Assembly: GCF_026343945.1 (NCBI RefSeq)
Contig: NZ_JAPKNJ010000001.1
Coordinates: 1,984,001 to 2,048,000 of the forward strand
Length of the DNA stretch: 64,000 nt
Origin: Kaistia algarum
GTDB lineage: Bacteria > Pseudomonadota > Alphaproteobacteria > Rhizobiales > Kaistiaceae
Direction of reading: 5' to 3'
Part shown: piece after piece, positions 18,246 through 27,379 of the stretch
How the letters are laid out: every line of letters begins with the position of its first letter
Numbering within the stretch: the first letter of the stretch is position 1
Notes under the pieces: generated by a model
Databases searched by the model: none
Seen by the model: only the letters and a program-made list of their open reading frames with translations
Told to the model about the DNA's origin: nothing
Program-made: the position numbers and the translations under genes

Positions 18246-19339
18246 CCGGCGCTCCCGAAACCACCGCCGCCATGCGAGCCGGCCGAGCGGTGCGGTGGCG
18301 TGACCCGCGACGCGGCGTCATAGGCGCGGACGATGCGGCCGACGAGCGGATGGCGGACGACGTCGACATCCGTGAAGCGGATCTGCACGATGCCGGGCAC
18401 GTCACGCAGCAGATCCGCCGCCTCGGCCAAGCCCGAAACCTGGCCGTTCGGCAGGTCGACCTGGGTCGGATCGCCGGTGATGATCATGCGCGAGCCTTCG
18501 CCCAGACGCGTCAGGAACATCTTCATCTGCATCGAGGTCGTGTTCTGGGCCTCGTCGAGGATCACCACGGCATTAGCGAGCGTACGGCCGCGCATGAAGG
18601 CAAGCGGCGCCACCTCAATCATGCCCGACGTCAGGCCGCGCTCGACCTTGTCGGGCGGCATCATGTCGTAGAGCGCGTCATAGAGCGGACGCAAATAGGG
18701 ATCGACCTTCTCCTTCATGTCGCCGGGCAAGAAGCCGAGCCGCTCGCCCGCCTCCACAGCCGGACGCGACAGGATGAGGCGTGAGACGTCGCCGCGCTCG
18801 ATCAGCGCCGCCGCATAGGCCACGGCCAGATAGGTCTTGCCCGTTCCGGCCGGCCCGATGCCGAACACCATCTCGGAGCGGTCCATCGCCCGGATATAGG
18901 CGTCCTGCGCCGGATTGCGGGCCATGATCGTGCGCCGGCGCGTCGAGATCTGAGCCATGGCGAGGCGGCCCTTCGGCTCGAAGCTCGGCAGGCTGAGCTG
19001 CTCGTCGGCGGTCTCGGCCATCCGGACGGCGCCCTCGACATCGGCCGGGCCAATCTCGTGCCCCTGCTGCAGGCGGATGTAGAGCAGGTCAAGCGCAAGG
19101 CGGGCTTGCGCGCAGGCCTCCGGACGTCCCCGGATGGTCAGCTGATTGCCACGCGCCACCGCCTCGATGCCGAGCTTCTGCTCGAGAATGGCGAGGTTCT
19201 GGTCGAACTGGCCGAACAGTTCGCTGGCGAGGCGATTGTCGTCGAAACCGATCACCACATGGGCGATATCGGAGGCATGCGACATCTCCGATACCGTGCC
19301 ACCGGGCGGCCTCGGGGGCGTCGAGGAGCGTGCGTTCAC
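18242..19339 (-). CDS. phoH: PhoH-family ATPase
   Basis: A 365-residue P-loop protein with Walker [10 protein letters not shown] (about residue 160) and Walker B V-I-L-D-E-A-Q-N. It also shows [10 protein letters not shown] and the [11 protein letters not shown] motif. The N-terminal part carries a KH-like region (residues about 30-100). PhoH proteins are predicted RNA-associated ATPases linked with YbeY. The frame starts with a GTG that overlaps the miaB stop (GTGA); an internal ATG at residue 19 is an alternative. The name is historical and does not imply phosphate control here. Confidence 0.95.
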   Translation of the reverse strand: MNARSSTPPRPPGGTVSEMSHASDIAHVVIGFDDNRLASELFGQFDQNLAILEQKLGIEAVARGNQLTIRGRPEACAQARLALDLLYIRLQQGHEIGPADVEGAVRMAETADEQLSLPSFEPKGRLAMAQISTRRRTIMARNPAQDAYIRAMDRSEMVFGIGPAGTGKTYLAVAYAAALIERGDVSRLILSRPAVEAGERLGFLPGDMKEKVDPYLRPLYDALYDMMPPDKVERGLTSGMIEVAPLAFMRGRTLANAVVILDEAQNTTSMQMKMFLTRLGEGSRMIITGDPTQVDLPNGQVSGLAEAADLLRDVPGIVQIRFTDVDVVRHPLVGRIVRAYDAASRVTPPHRSAGSHGGGGFGSAG

Positions 19340-20739
19340 GTCGTGACCTCCAGAGATACGGACGGGCGATGCCTCGCAAGCGCCTCGATGCGCTCGCCGA
19401 AGAGAGAGTTGCTGCCGAGTGACGCGATCGAGACGCGGCCTATCTTGCCGATCCAGCTGGCGTCGCCATCGAGCTGCACCGCCTGCAGATAGGGGGAGCG
19501 GCCCATGATCTGGCCCGGCTGGCGGCCCGCCCGCTCGAAGAGCACGTCCATCGACGTTCCGACCTTGGAACGGTTGAACGCCGTCTGCTGATCGAGGATG
19601 AGCGCCTGCAGCCCGGAAAGCCGCTCGCTCGCGATCGGATCGGCAACGAAATCCGTAAGGCCGGCGGCCGGCGTGCCGGGACGGGCGCTATATTTGAAGG
19701 AATAAGCGGCGCAATAGCCGACGCGCTCGACGAGATGCATCGTCGCCTCGAAATCGGCATCGGTCTCGCCCGGGAAACCGACGATGAAATCCGAAGAGAG
19801 CGCGATATCCGGCCGAATGTCGCGGATGCGGTCGACGAGGCGGAAATAATCGTCGGCGCGGTGGCGGCGGTTCATCGCGGCGAGAATGCGATCCGAGCCC
19901 GACTGAACCGGCAGATGCAGATAGGGCATCAGCGCCGGCAGATCCCGATGGGCCGCGATCAACGCGTCGTCCATGTCGCGCGGATGGCTCGTCGTATAGC
20001 GCAGCCGGTCGAGTCCGGGAATCTCGGCGAGGCGAAAGAGCAACCGTCCCAGCCCCCATTCGCTGCCATCATCGCCAAGCCCATGCCAGGCGTTGACGTT
20101 CTGGCCGAGCAGCGTCACCTCGCGCACGCCCGCCTCGGCGAGCCGCTGGGCTTCCTCGACGATCCGCGACACCGGGCGCGACACCTCGGCACCGCGCGTA
20201 TAGGGCACGACGCAGAAGGTGCAGAACTTGTCGCAGCCCTCCTGAATGGTCAGGAAGGCCGTGACGCCGCGCGATCGGGTACGCGCGGCCGCGGCGGCAG
20301 GAAGGCGCTCGAATTTCTCGGCTATGGCGAACTCGGTCTCGACCGGGCGGCCGCCGCGCTCGACGTCGCGCAAGAGCGCCGGCAGGTGCTGATAGGATTG
20401 CGGCCCGACGACCAAATCGACAACGGGCGCGCGGCGCGCGATCTCCGATCCTTCGGCCTGCGCAACGCAGCCTGCGACGCCGACGACAACGCGCCGACCG
20501 GCCCGCGCCGCTTCCTCCTTCAGGAGACGGACGCGGCCAAGCTCGGAATACACCTTCTCCGCCGCCTTCTCGCGGATATGGCAGGTATTGAGCAGGACGA
20601 GGTCGGCATCCTCGACACGATCCGTCTGCTGGTAGCCCTCAACCGCCAGTGAGTCCGCCATACGATCGGAATCGTAGACATTCATCTGGCAGCCATAGGT
20701 CTTGATGAAGACGCGCTTTGGTTCTCGAATTCCGGTCAT
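19336..20739 (-). CDS. miaB: tRNA-2-methylthio-N6-dimethylallyladenosine synthase
   Basis: MiaB is a radical-SAM enzyme that methylthiolates i6A37 in tRNAs reading U-starting codons. The 467-residue protein has an N-terminal UPF0004 domain whose cysteines bind the auxiliary iron-sulfur cluster ([24 protein letters not shown]). The radical-SAM motif [15 protein letters not shown] and a C-terminal TRAM domain follow. The ATG at 20739 opens directly on the family start. It is coupled by overlap to phoH. Confidence 0.97.
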   Translation of the reverse strand: MTGIREPKRVFIKTYGCQMNVYDSDRMADSLAVEGYQQTDRVEDADLVLLNTCHIREKAAEKVYSELGRVRLLKEEAARAGRRVVVGVAGCVAQAEGSEIARRAPVVDLVVGPQSYQHLPALLRDVERGGRPVETEFAIAEKFERLPAAAAARTRSRGVTAFLTIQEGCDKFCTFCVVPYTRGAEVSRPVSRIVEEAQRLAEAGVREVTLLGQNVNAWHGLGDDGSEWGLGRLLFRLAEIPGLDRLRYTTSHPRDMDDALIAAHRDLPALMPYLHLPVQSGSDRILAAMNRRHRADDYFRLVDRIRDIRPDIALSSDFIVGFPGETDADFEATMHLVERVGYCAAYSFKYSARPGTPAAGLTDFVADPIASERLSGLQALILDQQTAFNRSKVGTSMDVLFERAGRQPGQIMGRSPYLQAVQLDGDASWIGKIGRVSIASLGSNSLFGERIEALARHRPSVSLEVTT

Positions 20740-20792
20740 CGATCCCGGTGAATGGCAAGGGGCGGAACGCTGGTTGCATCCCTTGACCCTTC

Positions 20793-21635
20793 CTAGCCGC
20801 TTTCCGTGACGCTGAGAATAGGCGCCGGTGCCGTCGGCGGCGGAACCGGCGGTCTGTTGCGCCCGGCCCTCACGGCCCGGACCATGCGGCGGACCTCGGC
20901 TTCCGCCGCGGCGGCAACGACTTTGCGGTCCGTTTCAGGCCCGAAGGCGATCGGCGTTCCAAAGACGACGACCGCGTCGATCGATCCAACGCAGATCAGG
21001 CCGGTGAGATGGGGCGCTAGATCCATGTCGCCGTGCCAGGCAACGTCGGCCATGCGCTGTCGCCCGATCGCCAAGCCCTGCAACGCCGTGTAGACGATCG
21101 CCACGGGCTGGACGACGACCTCGGCGTCGGGGCCGGTAGCGTGCCGCGCGGCACCGACGAGCGCACTGCGGAAGGGCAGAACCGAGATGCCGTCATCGGT
21201 CGTGCCTTCGGCAAACAGCACGATGGCATCGCCGGCGACGAGACGCGCGGCGATCGCCTCGTTCGAGGCCGGTGCCGAGCCGCGACGGGTGCGATCGATG
21301 AAGACGCTCCGCTGCAGGCGGGCGAGCCATTTCACCACCGGCCAGGTCCCGACCTCGCTTTTCGCGATGAAGGAAACCGGAAGCACGCTTCCCAGGGTGA
21401 CGATATCGAGCCAGGAAACGTGATTCGAGAGGATGAGGAGTGGCCTTTCCGACGCCGGGGCGCCCTGGATCGTTACCTTCAGGCCCAGGCAGAAGGCAGC
21501 GACGCGTTGCCACCACATCGGGATCCGTCCCGCGAGCGATGCGGAAAAGCGGATGGCGACCAGCTGCAGAGGCAGCAAAACGAGGGTCGTCAGCGCGAGG
21601 ACCAGCAGGACAAGACCAACGCGCAGTCGAGCCAT
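20793..21635 (-). CDS. plsC: Lysophospholipid (1-acyl-glycerol-3-phosphate) acyltransferase
   Basis: A 280-residue inner-membrane acyltransferase with an N-terminal hydrophobic anchor (about residues 5-30). The catalytic motif N-H-V-S-W-L-D follows the H-X4-D pattern, and F-A-E-G-T-T-D-D-G is the second, phosphate-binding motif. It most likely makes phosphatidic acid; related enzymes also act in ornithine-lipid synthesis (OlsA), which cannot be excluded given the OlsB-like gene at 60135. The start ATG at 21635 shares its A with the fur stop (TGATG) and follows AAGGAAA. The upstream in-frame TTG at 21638 was rejected. Confidence 0.88.
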   Translation of the reverse strand: MARLRVGLVLLVLALTTLVLLPLQLVAIRFSASLAGRIPMWWQRVAAFCLGLKVTIQGAPASERPLLILSNHVSWLDIVTLGSVLPVSFIAKSEVGTWPVVKWLARLQRSVFIDRTRRGSAPASNEAIAARLVAGDAIVLFAEGTTDDGISVLPFRSALVGAARHATGPDAEVVVQPVAIVYTALQGLAIGRQRMADVAWHGDMDLAPHLTGLICVGSIDAVVVFGTPIAFGPETDRKVVAAAAEAEVRRMVRAVRAGRNRPPVPPPTAPAPILSVTESG

Positions 21636-22078
21636 CAATGGGTTTCCTTGGGGGGATCGGTCAGCGGGAGGGCGTAAAGCTCAAGACGGTGGCCGACCAA
21701 CCGGAAACCGAGACGCTTGGCGATCATCTCCTGCAGCGCTTCGATTTCCTCGCTGCGGAATTCGATGACCTCGCCCGAGCGAAGATCGATCAAGTGGTCG
21801 TGATGCTCTTCCGACACGGTCTCATAACGGCTGCGGCCGTCTCGGAAATCGTGGCGCTCGATGATGCCCGCGTCCTCGAACAGCTTCACCGTCCGGTAGA
21901 CGGTCGAAATCGAGATGCGGGCGTCGATCGCGAAGGCGCGCCGATAGACCTCCTCGACGTCGGGGTGATCCGTGGCGGCATCGAGGACGCGCGCGATCAC
22001 CCGCCGCTGCTCCGTCATGCGCATGCCCTTGGCGGCGCATGCCTCCTCGAGCGTCTGTATCGGCGTGTTCTCTTCCAT
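21635..22078 (-). CDS. fur: Fur-family metalloregulator (Mur-like)
   Basis: A 147-residue dimeric repressor with an N-terminal winged helix (M-R-M-T-E-Q-R-R-V-I-A-R-V-L and I-S-I-S-T-V-Y-R-T-V-K-L-F-E) and the metal-binding segment E-E-H-H-D-H-L-I-D-L. It lacks the C-x-x-C pairs seen in many zinc-bound Fur proteins. In rhizobia the closest relatives at this locus act as Mur, sensing manganese and repressing sitABCD or mntH, while iron control is given to RirA and Irr. Whether this copy senses iron or manganese cannot be told from sequence. It is translationally linked to plsC downstream. Confidence 0.93.
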   Translation of the reverse strand: MEENTPIQTLEEACAAKGMRMTEQRRVIARVLDAATDHPDVEEVYRRAFAIDARISISTVYRTVKLFEDAGIIERHDFRDGRSRYETVSEEHHDHLIDLRSGEVIEFRSEEIEALQEMIAKRLGFRLVGHRLELYALPLTDPPKETH

Positions 22079-22118
22079 GCCGCCCGTCCTTCAACTCTAC
22101 AGAAAGGGTGACAGCCGC

Positions 22119-22610
22119 TTAGTGAAGTTGCAACCGCAAGACAAGCGCGCCGCTCTCCCGGCCATCGGCACCGCGATAATAGCCCTTCCGTCGGCCGACT
22201 TCGACAAAGCCTAGACGGCGATAGAGCGCGATGGCGGGTGGATTGCTCTCATCGACCTCCAGGAACACCTCGGCGGCCCTGTCAGCATAGAGACGACGCA
22301 GCAATTCATCCATCAGCCGGCGGCCGAAACCCTGCCCACGGCGCCCGAGCAAAACGGCGACAGTAAGTATCTCGGCCTCGCCGGCCGTGTTGCGGGCGAT
22401 GACGAAGCCGAGAATCCGGCGCCAGCCAATCACCGATTCGCGGCGCAGCAGGATGCAGCGGACGGTGTCGTCGGCGAGCAGGCTCTCGAACTCATCGACG
22501 CTCCAGCCGCGGCGAAAGCCTTCGGCATGGATGGTGGCAAGCGCCTCGAGATCGGCGGCATCGCGCACCTCGTCGAAGAAAATCCGTGGCCTTGGCAACA
22601 GTTCGATCAT
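22119..22610 (-). CDS. rimI: Ribosomal protein S18-alanine N-acetyltransferase
   Basis: A 163-residue GNAT enzyme with the acetyl-CoA-binding loop R-R-G-Q-G-F-G-R-R-L-M and the C-terminal segment E-V-D-E-S-N-P-P-A-I-A-L-Y-R-R-L-G-F. The R-K-G-Y-Y element typical of RimI follows. RimI acetylates the N-terminus of ribosomal protein S18. The ATG at 22610 overlaps the tsaB stop as ATGA; the tsaB-rimI pair is conserved. Substrate specificity within the GNAT family is inferred from this neighbourhood. Confidence 0.9.
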   Translation of the reverse strand: MIELLPRPRIFFDEVRDAADLEALATIHAEGFRRGWSVDEFESLLADDTVRCILLRRESVIGWRRILGFVIARNTAGEAEILTVAVLLGRRGQGFGRRLMDELLRRLYADRAAEVFLEVDESNPPAIALYRRLGFVEVGRRKGYYRGADGRESGALVLRLQLH

Positions 22611-23272
22611 CGCCGGGCAATCCCGCCGCTATGAGGAATGGCATCCGGCGGCTTGCCATAGACAGGCGCCGGAGGAAACGCATCGGGAGAAAGCGCGGCG
22701 CCAAGGTCGAGCAGCGTCGCGATGGAAGGTGCCGAGCGAAGGTGAATCGGGGCGAACGCCGCGCCGAGCAGCGCCGCGCCAGCACCAGCGACATCGTAGC
22801 TGCCCTCGGGCGCCAACTCGCCGAAGCGCCCCGCGTTGGCAACAGTGAGAGGCCCCAGCGGATCGCCTTCGCCCGAGAAGACTTGCCCATAGAGCTCGTC
22901 GGCACGGGCTGGAAGCAGCGCCAGGATCGGCCGATTCGGGGCCGAAACCGAATCGCGCATCTTGGACGCCAGCACGGCATGGGCCTTGAGCGTTGGAATG
23001 CCGATCACGGGAATATCCAAGGCGAGGCCAAGACCGCGGGCGGCGGCGATCCCGACACGAAGCCCAGTGAAGGAGCCGGGGCCTGTCGAGACGGCAATGC
23101 GGTCAAGATCGCGTGCGGACAGCCCCGCTTCGGCCAGAAGCGCGGCTGTGGCTGGCATAAGGATCTCGGCATGACCACGCCCGATCGTGCGCTCGGACAA
23201 ACGAATATCCGAGCCCTGGCCGATCGCCACGGAGCAGTCCTCAAGCGCGGTATCGATGGCCAGCACAATCAT
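22607..23272 (-). CDS. tsaB: tRNA threonylcarbamoyladenosine biosynthesis protein TsaB
   Basis: TsaB partners TsaD and TsaE in forming t6A37 in ANN-reading tRNAs. The 221-residue protein has an ASKHA-like N-terminus (I-V-L-A-I-D-T-A-L-E-D-C-S-V-A), the G-P-G-S-F-T-G-L-R-V-G motif and the R-x-D-E-L-Y-G element. It is an inactive paralogue of TsaD used as scaffold. The start ATG at 23272 opens directly on the family sequence. It is overlapped by rimI. Confidence 0.95.
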   Translation of the reverse strand: MIVLAIDTALEDCSVAIGQGSDIRLSERTIGRGHAEILMPATAALLAEAGLSARDLDRIAVSTGPGSFTGLRVGIAAARGLGLALDIPVIGIPTLKAHAVLASKMRDSVSAPNRPILALLPARADELYGQVFSGEGDPLGPLTVANAGRFGELAPEGSYDVAGAGAALLGAAFAPIHLRSAPSIATLLDLGAALSPDAFPPAPVYGKPPDAIPHSGGIARR

Positions 23273-23310
23273 GCGGACGAGATAGCCGCGTCAGCCCGAG
23301 CTGTCGAGCC

Positions 23311-23868
23311 TCAGCCTACCGCCTGGACTTCCCGCACTTCGGGGATGAAATGACGAAGCAGGTTCTGGATGCCGTTCTTCAGCGTCGCCGTCGAGGAAGG
23401 GCAGCCGGCGCAGGAACCGCGCATGTTCAGATAGACGATGCCGTCGCGATAGCCCTGGAAGGTGATGTCGCCGCCATCCTGGGCGACGGCCGGACGAACT
23501 CGGGTCTCGATCAGTTCCTTGATCGTCTCGACCGTTTCGGCGTCTTCGGCCTCGAAGAACTCGGAACCGCTGTCGGACGGCTCGGCAGCCGCCATAACGG
23601 GCGCACCGGCGACAAAATGTTCCATGATCGCGCCGAGGAGGGCCGGCTTCAGATGCTGCCATTCCCCTTCGTTCTTGGTCACGCTGATGAAGTCGTGACC
23701 GAGAAACACGCCCGATACGCCGGATACGGAGAAGATGCGCTCGGCCAGCGGCGAACGGCCTGCCTCGGACGAATCCCGGAATTCCGCCGTGCCATCGGGC
23801 AGGACGGGGCGACCGGGGAGAAACTTGAGCGTCGACGGATTGGGTGTCGCTTCGGTCTGGATGAACAT
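23311..23868 (-). CDS. NifU/Nfu-type iron-sulfur scaffold protein
   Basis: A 185-residue protein with an Nfu N-terminal domain (residues 1 to about 90; M-F-I-Q-T-E-A-T-P-N-P-S-T-L-K-F). The C-terminal NifU domain (about 105-180; R-P-A-V-A-Q-D-G-G-D-I) carries the cluster-binding C-A-G-C pair in G-S-C-A-G-C-P-S-S. Such proteins carry and deliver 4Fe-4S clusters, plausibly to enzymes such as MiaB or LipA. The ATG at 23868 matches the family start; a GTG four codons upstream was rejected. Most rhizobial genomes carry this gene near tsaB. Confidence 0.95.
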   Translation of the reverse strand: MFIQTEATPNPSTLKFLPGRPVLPDGTAEFRDSSEAGRSPLAERIFSVSGVSGVFLGHDFISVTKNEGEWQHLKPALLGAIMEHFVAGAPVMAAAEPSDSGSEFFEAEDAETVETIKELIETRVRPAVAQDGGDITFQGYRDGIVYLNMRGSCAGCPSSTATLKNGIQNLLRHFIPEVREVQAVG

Positions 23869-24036
23869 TTTGGGCCTCACGTCACCTTGGAATTCTTCAA
23901 AGCCATAATGTGATGGATCGCCGGTCCGCCTTCAAGGCCAGGACAGAGATCCATCGCAAGGTCGGCGCCTGTCATGGGAACGCAACAGACCGAGCCTATC
24001 GGGATGTTCTCTCGCCACCACGGGGACTTTACGACC

Positions 24037-25674
24037 ATGAAGATCATATTGCTCGCGACCAGCGCGCTTGTCGCTCTCTCGCTACCCGCTCTCGCCGATC
24101 CGATCAAGCTCGGCTCCGCGCAGGTCAAGCCTGCGGAAGACGTTCTGTCGCCGGGTCTCTCGCAGGTCCCCGTCGCCGAAGGCGCGTTCAAGCTCGAGAA
24201 TCCGTCGAAATATCTCGGCTATTACGGCTATGGCAAGGACGGCCCGCTGGTCCCGGCCAAGGGCGCGGTTCAGTCGAAGGACCACAATGTCGAGGCTTCC
24301 AAGACCGAGCCCGACAAGAATACCTACCTCGTGCTCGAGGGCGCGACCGGCCCGGCCAAGGGCGTCAAGTATGGCACCCATTTCGTTTTCCAGGGTCATG
24401 AGAGCGGCCCGAAAGACGAGAACGGCGTGTCGCGCGGCGGCCTGACCCGCATCAATCTCGACGCGTCGAAGGCGCATCGCGTCACGCTGATGGCCGACAC
24501 CGATGTCGATGGCAAGCCGCTGCCGCTGATCGACGGCTCGGCCTGGGACCCCTTCGCCAAGATGCTGCTGCTGACCTCCGAGGAAGGCACGGATGGCGGC
24601 GTCTGGGCCGCGACGGTCGATTTCCCCTCCAAGGTCGTCGACCTCTCCGCCTTCACCGGCCGCGCCGCGTATGAAGGCGTTGAAGTCGATGCGGACGGCT
24701 CGCTCTGGCTGGTCGAGGACGCCGGCGGCAAGGGTGGCCCGAAGACGAAGAACGCCAAGCAGCCGAACTCCTTCGTCTATCGCTTCGTGCCGAAGGACAA
24801 GACGAACCTCTCGCTCGGCGGCAAGCTGCAGGTGCTGCAGGTGCTCGACGCCCAGTCGCAGCCGGTCGTCTTCCACAAGGACGACATCGACGGCGACATC
24901 CTCTCGCCGAACCAGAAGACCCTCTACACCTATGGCAACGAGCTGCCGGCGAAGTGGGTCACGATCCGCGACAGCGACGAGCATCCGGCCGAGGCCTTCG
25001 ACGCCAACGATCTCGCCAAGAAGGCGGGCGGCACGCCGTTCAAGCGCCCCGAAAACGGCCAGTTCCGTCCGGGAACGAGCTTCAAGGAGTTCTATTTCAC
25101 GGCAACCGGCGACACCAACGCCAAGACCGAGGCCGGCGTTGATTTCGGCGGGTTCGGCGGCGTGTTCAAGATCGCCCAGTCGAAGAAGAACCCCGACAGG
25201 GCGACGGTCGCGCTCGTCTATCGCGGCGATGCGACCCGCACGGGCTTCGACAATCTCTCTTTCCTCAACGACACGCAGCTGCTCGTCGTCGAGGATGCCG
25301 GCGACAAGCTGCACATGCAGCGCAACGCCTTCGACTCCGGCTATATCGTCGACGTGACGGCTGATTATGCGAAGGCGAGCACGCCGGATCCGGTTCGCTT
25401 CCTGAGCCAGGGCCGCGACGACATGGCGACGATCGACGAGGCGCTCACCTCGGCCGAGGGCTTCCAGAATGACGGTGACAACGAGATCACCGGCATTCAC
25501 GTCTCCGACGGCAATCCGACAGTCGAAGGCCTGATCGGCACCGCTGTCCCGACACCGTTCGAAAATGGCTGGCGCGTGTTCTATACCCGCCAGCATGGCC
25601 GCAACATCACCTTCGAGATCGTCCAAGATCCGGCATCGTCAAAGAAGGACGAAGCCAAGGCGAAGAAGATGTAG
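24037..25674 (+). CDS. Secreted PhoX-like (DUF839) protein, putative phosphatase
   Basis: A 545-residue exported protein with a clear Sec signal peptide (residues 1-20, ending A-L-A). The mature part has repeated beta-propeller-like blades: Y-E-G-V-E-V-D-A-D-G-S-L-W-L-V-E-D-A-G, T-R-T-G-F-D-N-L-S-F, L-V-V-E-D-A-G, and G-T-D-G-G-V-W-A-A-T. These resemble the DUF839/PhoX alkaline-phosphatase family. Classical PhoX is exported by Tat with a twin-arginine signal; none is present here, so this is a divergent member and phosphatase activity is inference. The start at 24037 replaces a longer frame from 23974. It is monocistronic, ending at a strong terminator. Confidence 0.65.
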   Translation: MKIILLATSALVALSLPALADPIKLGSAQVKPAEDVLSPGLSQVPVAEGAFKLENPSKYLGYYGYGKDGPLVPAKGAVQSKDHNVEASKTEPDKNTYLVLEGATGPAKGVKYGTHFVFQGHESGPKDENGVSRGGLTRINLDASKAHRVTLMADTDVDGKPLPLIDGSAWDPFAKMLLLTSEEGTDGGVWAATVDFPSKVVDLSAFTGRAAYEGVEVDADGSLWLVEDAGGKGGPKTKNAKQPNSFVYRFVPKDKTNLSLGGKLQVLQVLDAQSQPVVFHKDDIDGDILSPNQKTLYTYGNELPAKWVTIRDSDEHPAEAFDANDLAKKAGGTPFKRPENGQFRPGTSFKEFYFTATGDTNAKTEAGVDFGGFGGVFKIAQSKKNPDRATVALVYRGDATRTGFDNLSFLNDTQLLVVEDAGDKLHMQRNAFDSGYIVDVTADYAKASTPDPVRFLSQGRDDMATIDEALTSAEGFQNDGDNEITGIHVSDGNPTVEGLIGTAVPTPFENGWRVFYTRQHGRNITFEIVQDPASSKKDEAKAKKM

Positions 25675-25697
25675 TCACCCGAGCCGATCGGAAAACG

Positions 25698-25726
25698 GAA
25701 AGGGCGCCTTCGGGCGCCCTTTTTTT
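25698..25726. terminator. Bidirectional terminator between phoX-like gene and usp
   Basis: AGGGCGCC and GGCGCCCT enclose a TTCG tetraloop, and the stem is followed by eight T on the plus strand. On the minus strand the sequence after the stem is CTTTCCGTTTTCC, so the same hairpin can end usp as well. Confidence 0.9.
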
Positions 25727-25736
25727 GCGTCCGCTG

Positions 25737-26228
25737 TCAGGCGATGGCGGCGATTTCCTCGTCCGTCAGGGCACCCGGAACGATGGTGATCGGCACCGGA
25801 AAGGTGCCCGCAAGGCGCCCGGCGATCGCGGTGACGAGCGGGCCTGGCCCTTCCTTGTCGATGCCGGCGGCCAGCACCAGGATCGCGATGTCCTCGTCCT
25901 CGGCGATGAGGTGATTGACCTGCTCGGCCCGCGCGCCCTCGCGGATCACCAGCTCCGGCTCGACGGAAGAATGGCGCCGTGCGAGATCGGCGAAGCGGGC
26001 CAGTGCCTTTTCCGCCTCCTCCGACGCCTCGGCACGCATGATGTTCTCGACGCCGATCCAATCGTGGAAGCCGGGCGGTTCGATCACATAAAGCAAGGCC
26101 AGGGCACCGCTGGTTCGCTCGGCCCTTCGGGCGGCATAGACGACCGCGCGCGAACATTCGGGGCTGTCGTCGATTACGGCCAGGAACTTGCGCCGGTGTC
26201 CGGCCTCGGTGCTTCTGCGCTTCAGCAT
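25737..26228 (-). CDS. Universal stress protein (UspA family)
   Basis: A 163-residue single-domain Usp. It shows the N-terminal beta strand F-L-A-V-I-D-D-S-P-E-C and the helix A-V-V-Y-A-A-R-R-A. A C-terminal glycine/serine-type nucleotide loop is not clearly conserved (I-A-G-R-L-A-G-T-F-P-V-P-I-T-I-V-P-G). Usp proteins respond to starvation and other stresses; a biochemical role cannot be assigned. The ATG at 26228 was chosen because M-L-K-R-R-S-T-E-A-G-H-R-R-K-F matches relatives; a GTG at 26255 is possible. It lies just downstream of trpS. Confidence 0.85.
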   Translation of the reverse strand: MLKRRSTEAGHRRKFLAVIDDSPECSRAVVYAARRAERTSGALALLYVIEPPGFHDWIGVENIMRAEASEEAEKALARFADLARRHSSVEPELVIREGARAEQVNHLIAEDEDIAILVLAAGIDKEGPGPLVTAIAGRLAGTFPVPITIVPGALTDEEIAAIA

Positions 26229-26278
26229 CGCTCTATGCTGCCACTCGCCGGTCACCCCCGCAAGGCGAGGGCGAGGGA

Positions 26279-27319
26279 TCAGTTGCGGCGGATGAAGCCG
26301 ACGATATCCTTGACGCCGTCCATGATCGGCCGGGCTATCGCCTCGGCACGGGCGGCGCCATTGGCGAGAATCTGGTCGATATGGCCAGGGTCGCCCATCA
26401 GCCGGCGCATCTCGCCGCCGACCGGGCCCAGCTTCTCCACGGCCAGATCGGCCAGGGCCGGCTTGAAGGCGGAGAATGGCTGGCCGCCGAACTGGCTCAG
26501 CACATCCGGCTTCGCAAGGCCCGACAACGCCGCGTAGATGCCGACGAGATTATCCGCCTCCGGACGTCCCTTGAGGCCTTCGACCTCGCTCGGCAGCGCG
26601 TCGGCATCGGTCTTGGCCTTGCGGATCTTCTGGGCGATGCCGTCGGCGTCGTCGGTCAGGTTGATGCGCGAATAATCCGACGGATCGGATTTCGACATCT
26701 TCTTAGTGCCGTCACGCAGGCTCATGATCCGCGTCGCCGGACCGGTGATCAGCGGCTCGGTGATCGGGAAATAGGCATCACCATAGCCATGCGCGGCGAT
26801 CGAGCCGGCATAGTCGTTGTTGAACTTCTGCGCGATGTCGCGCGTCAGCTCGAGATGCTGCTTCTGGTCCTCGCCGACCGGAACATGCGTCGCCTTATAG
26901 GCGAGAATGTCGGCCGCCATCAGGCTCGGATAGGCCAGGAGCCCGAGCGAGGCGTTTTCCTTGTCCTTGCCGGCCTTGTCCTTGAACTGCGTCATCCGGT
27001 TCATCCAGCCGATGCGGGCAACACAGTTGAATACCCAGGCGAGCTCGGCATGAACCGAGACCTGACTCTGGTTGAAGACGATGTGCTTCACAGGATCGAT
27101 ACCGGCCGCGACGAAGGCGGCCGTGACCTCGCGGATCTGGCGCGACAGCTCGGCGGGATCCTGCCAGACCGTGATCGCGTGCATGTCGACGACGCAATAG
27201 ATGCAATCGTGGCTCTCCTGCAGCGCGACGAAATTGACGATCGCGCCGAGATAATTACCAAGATGCAGATTGCCGGTCGGCTGGACGCCGGAAAAGACGC
27301 GCGGCTGGAATTCGGTCAT
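26279..27319 (-). CDS. trpS: Tryptophanyl-tRNA synthetase
   Basis: A class I aminoacyl-tRNA synthetase charging tRNA-Trp. The 346-residue length is usual. The HIGH-type motif appears as [10 protein letters not shown] and the KMSKS motif is intact (K-K-M-S-K-S-D-P). The G-V-Q-P-T-G start segment and [14 protein letters not shown] are typical. It lies between murJ and usp, an order seen in rhizobia. Confidence 0.98.
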   Translation of the reverse strand: MTEFQPRVFSGVQPTGNLHLGNYLGAIVNFVALQESHDCIYCVVDMHAITVWQDPAELSRQIREVTAAFVAAGIDPVKHIVFNQSQVSVHAELAWVFNCVARIGWMNRMTQFKDKAGKDKENASLGLLAYPSLMAADILAYKATHVPVGEDQKQHLELTRDIAQKFNNDYAGSIAAHGYGDAYFPITEPLITGPATRIMSLRDGTKKMSKSDPSDYSRINLTDDADGIAQKIRKAKTDADALPSEVEGLKGRPEADNLVGIYAALSGLAKPDVLSQFGGQPFSAFKPALADLAVEKLGPVGGEMRRLMGDPGHIDQILANGAARAEAIARPIMDGVKDIVGFIRRN

Positions 27320-27379
27320 GAGGAAACCCCGTTGATCGGCCGCCTTATCGCGCGGCGAAAGGCCTCGCGCAAGCGCCGC

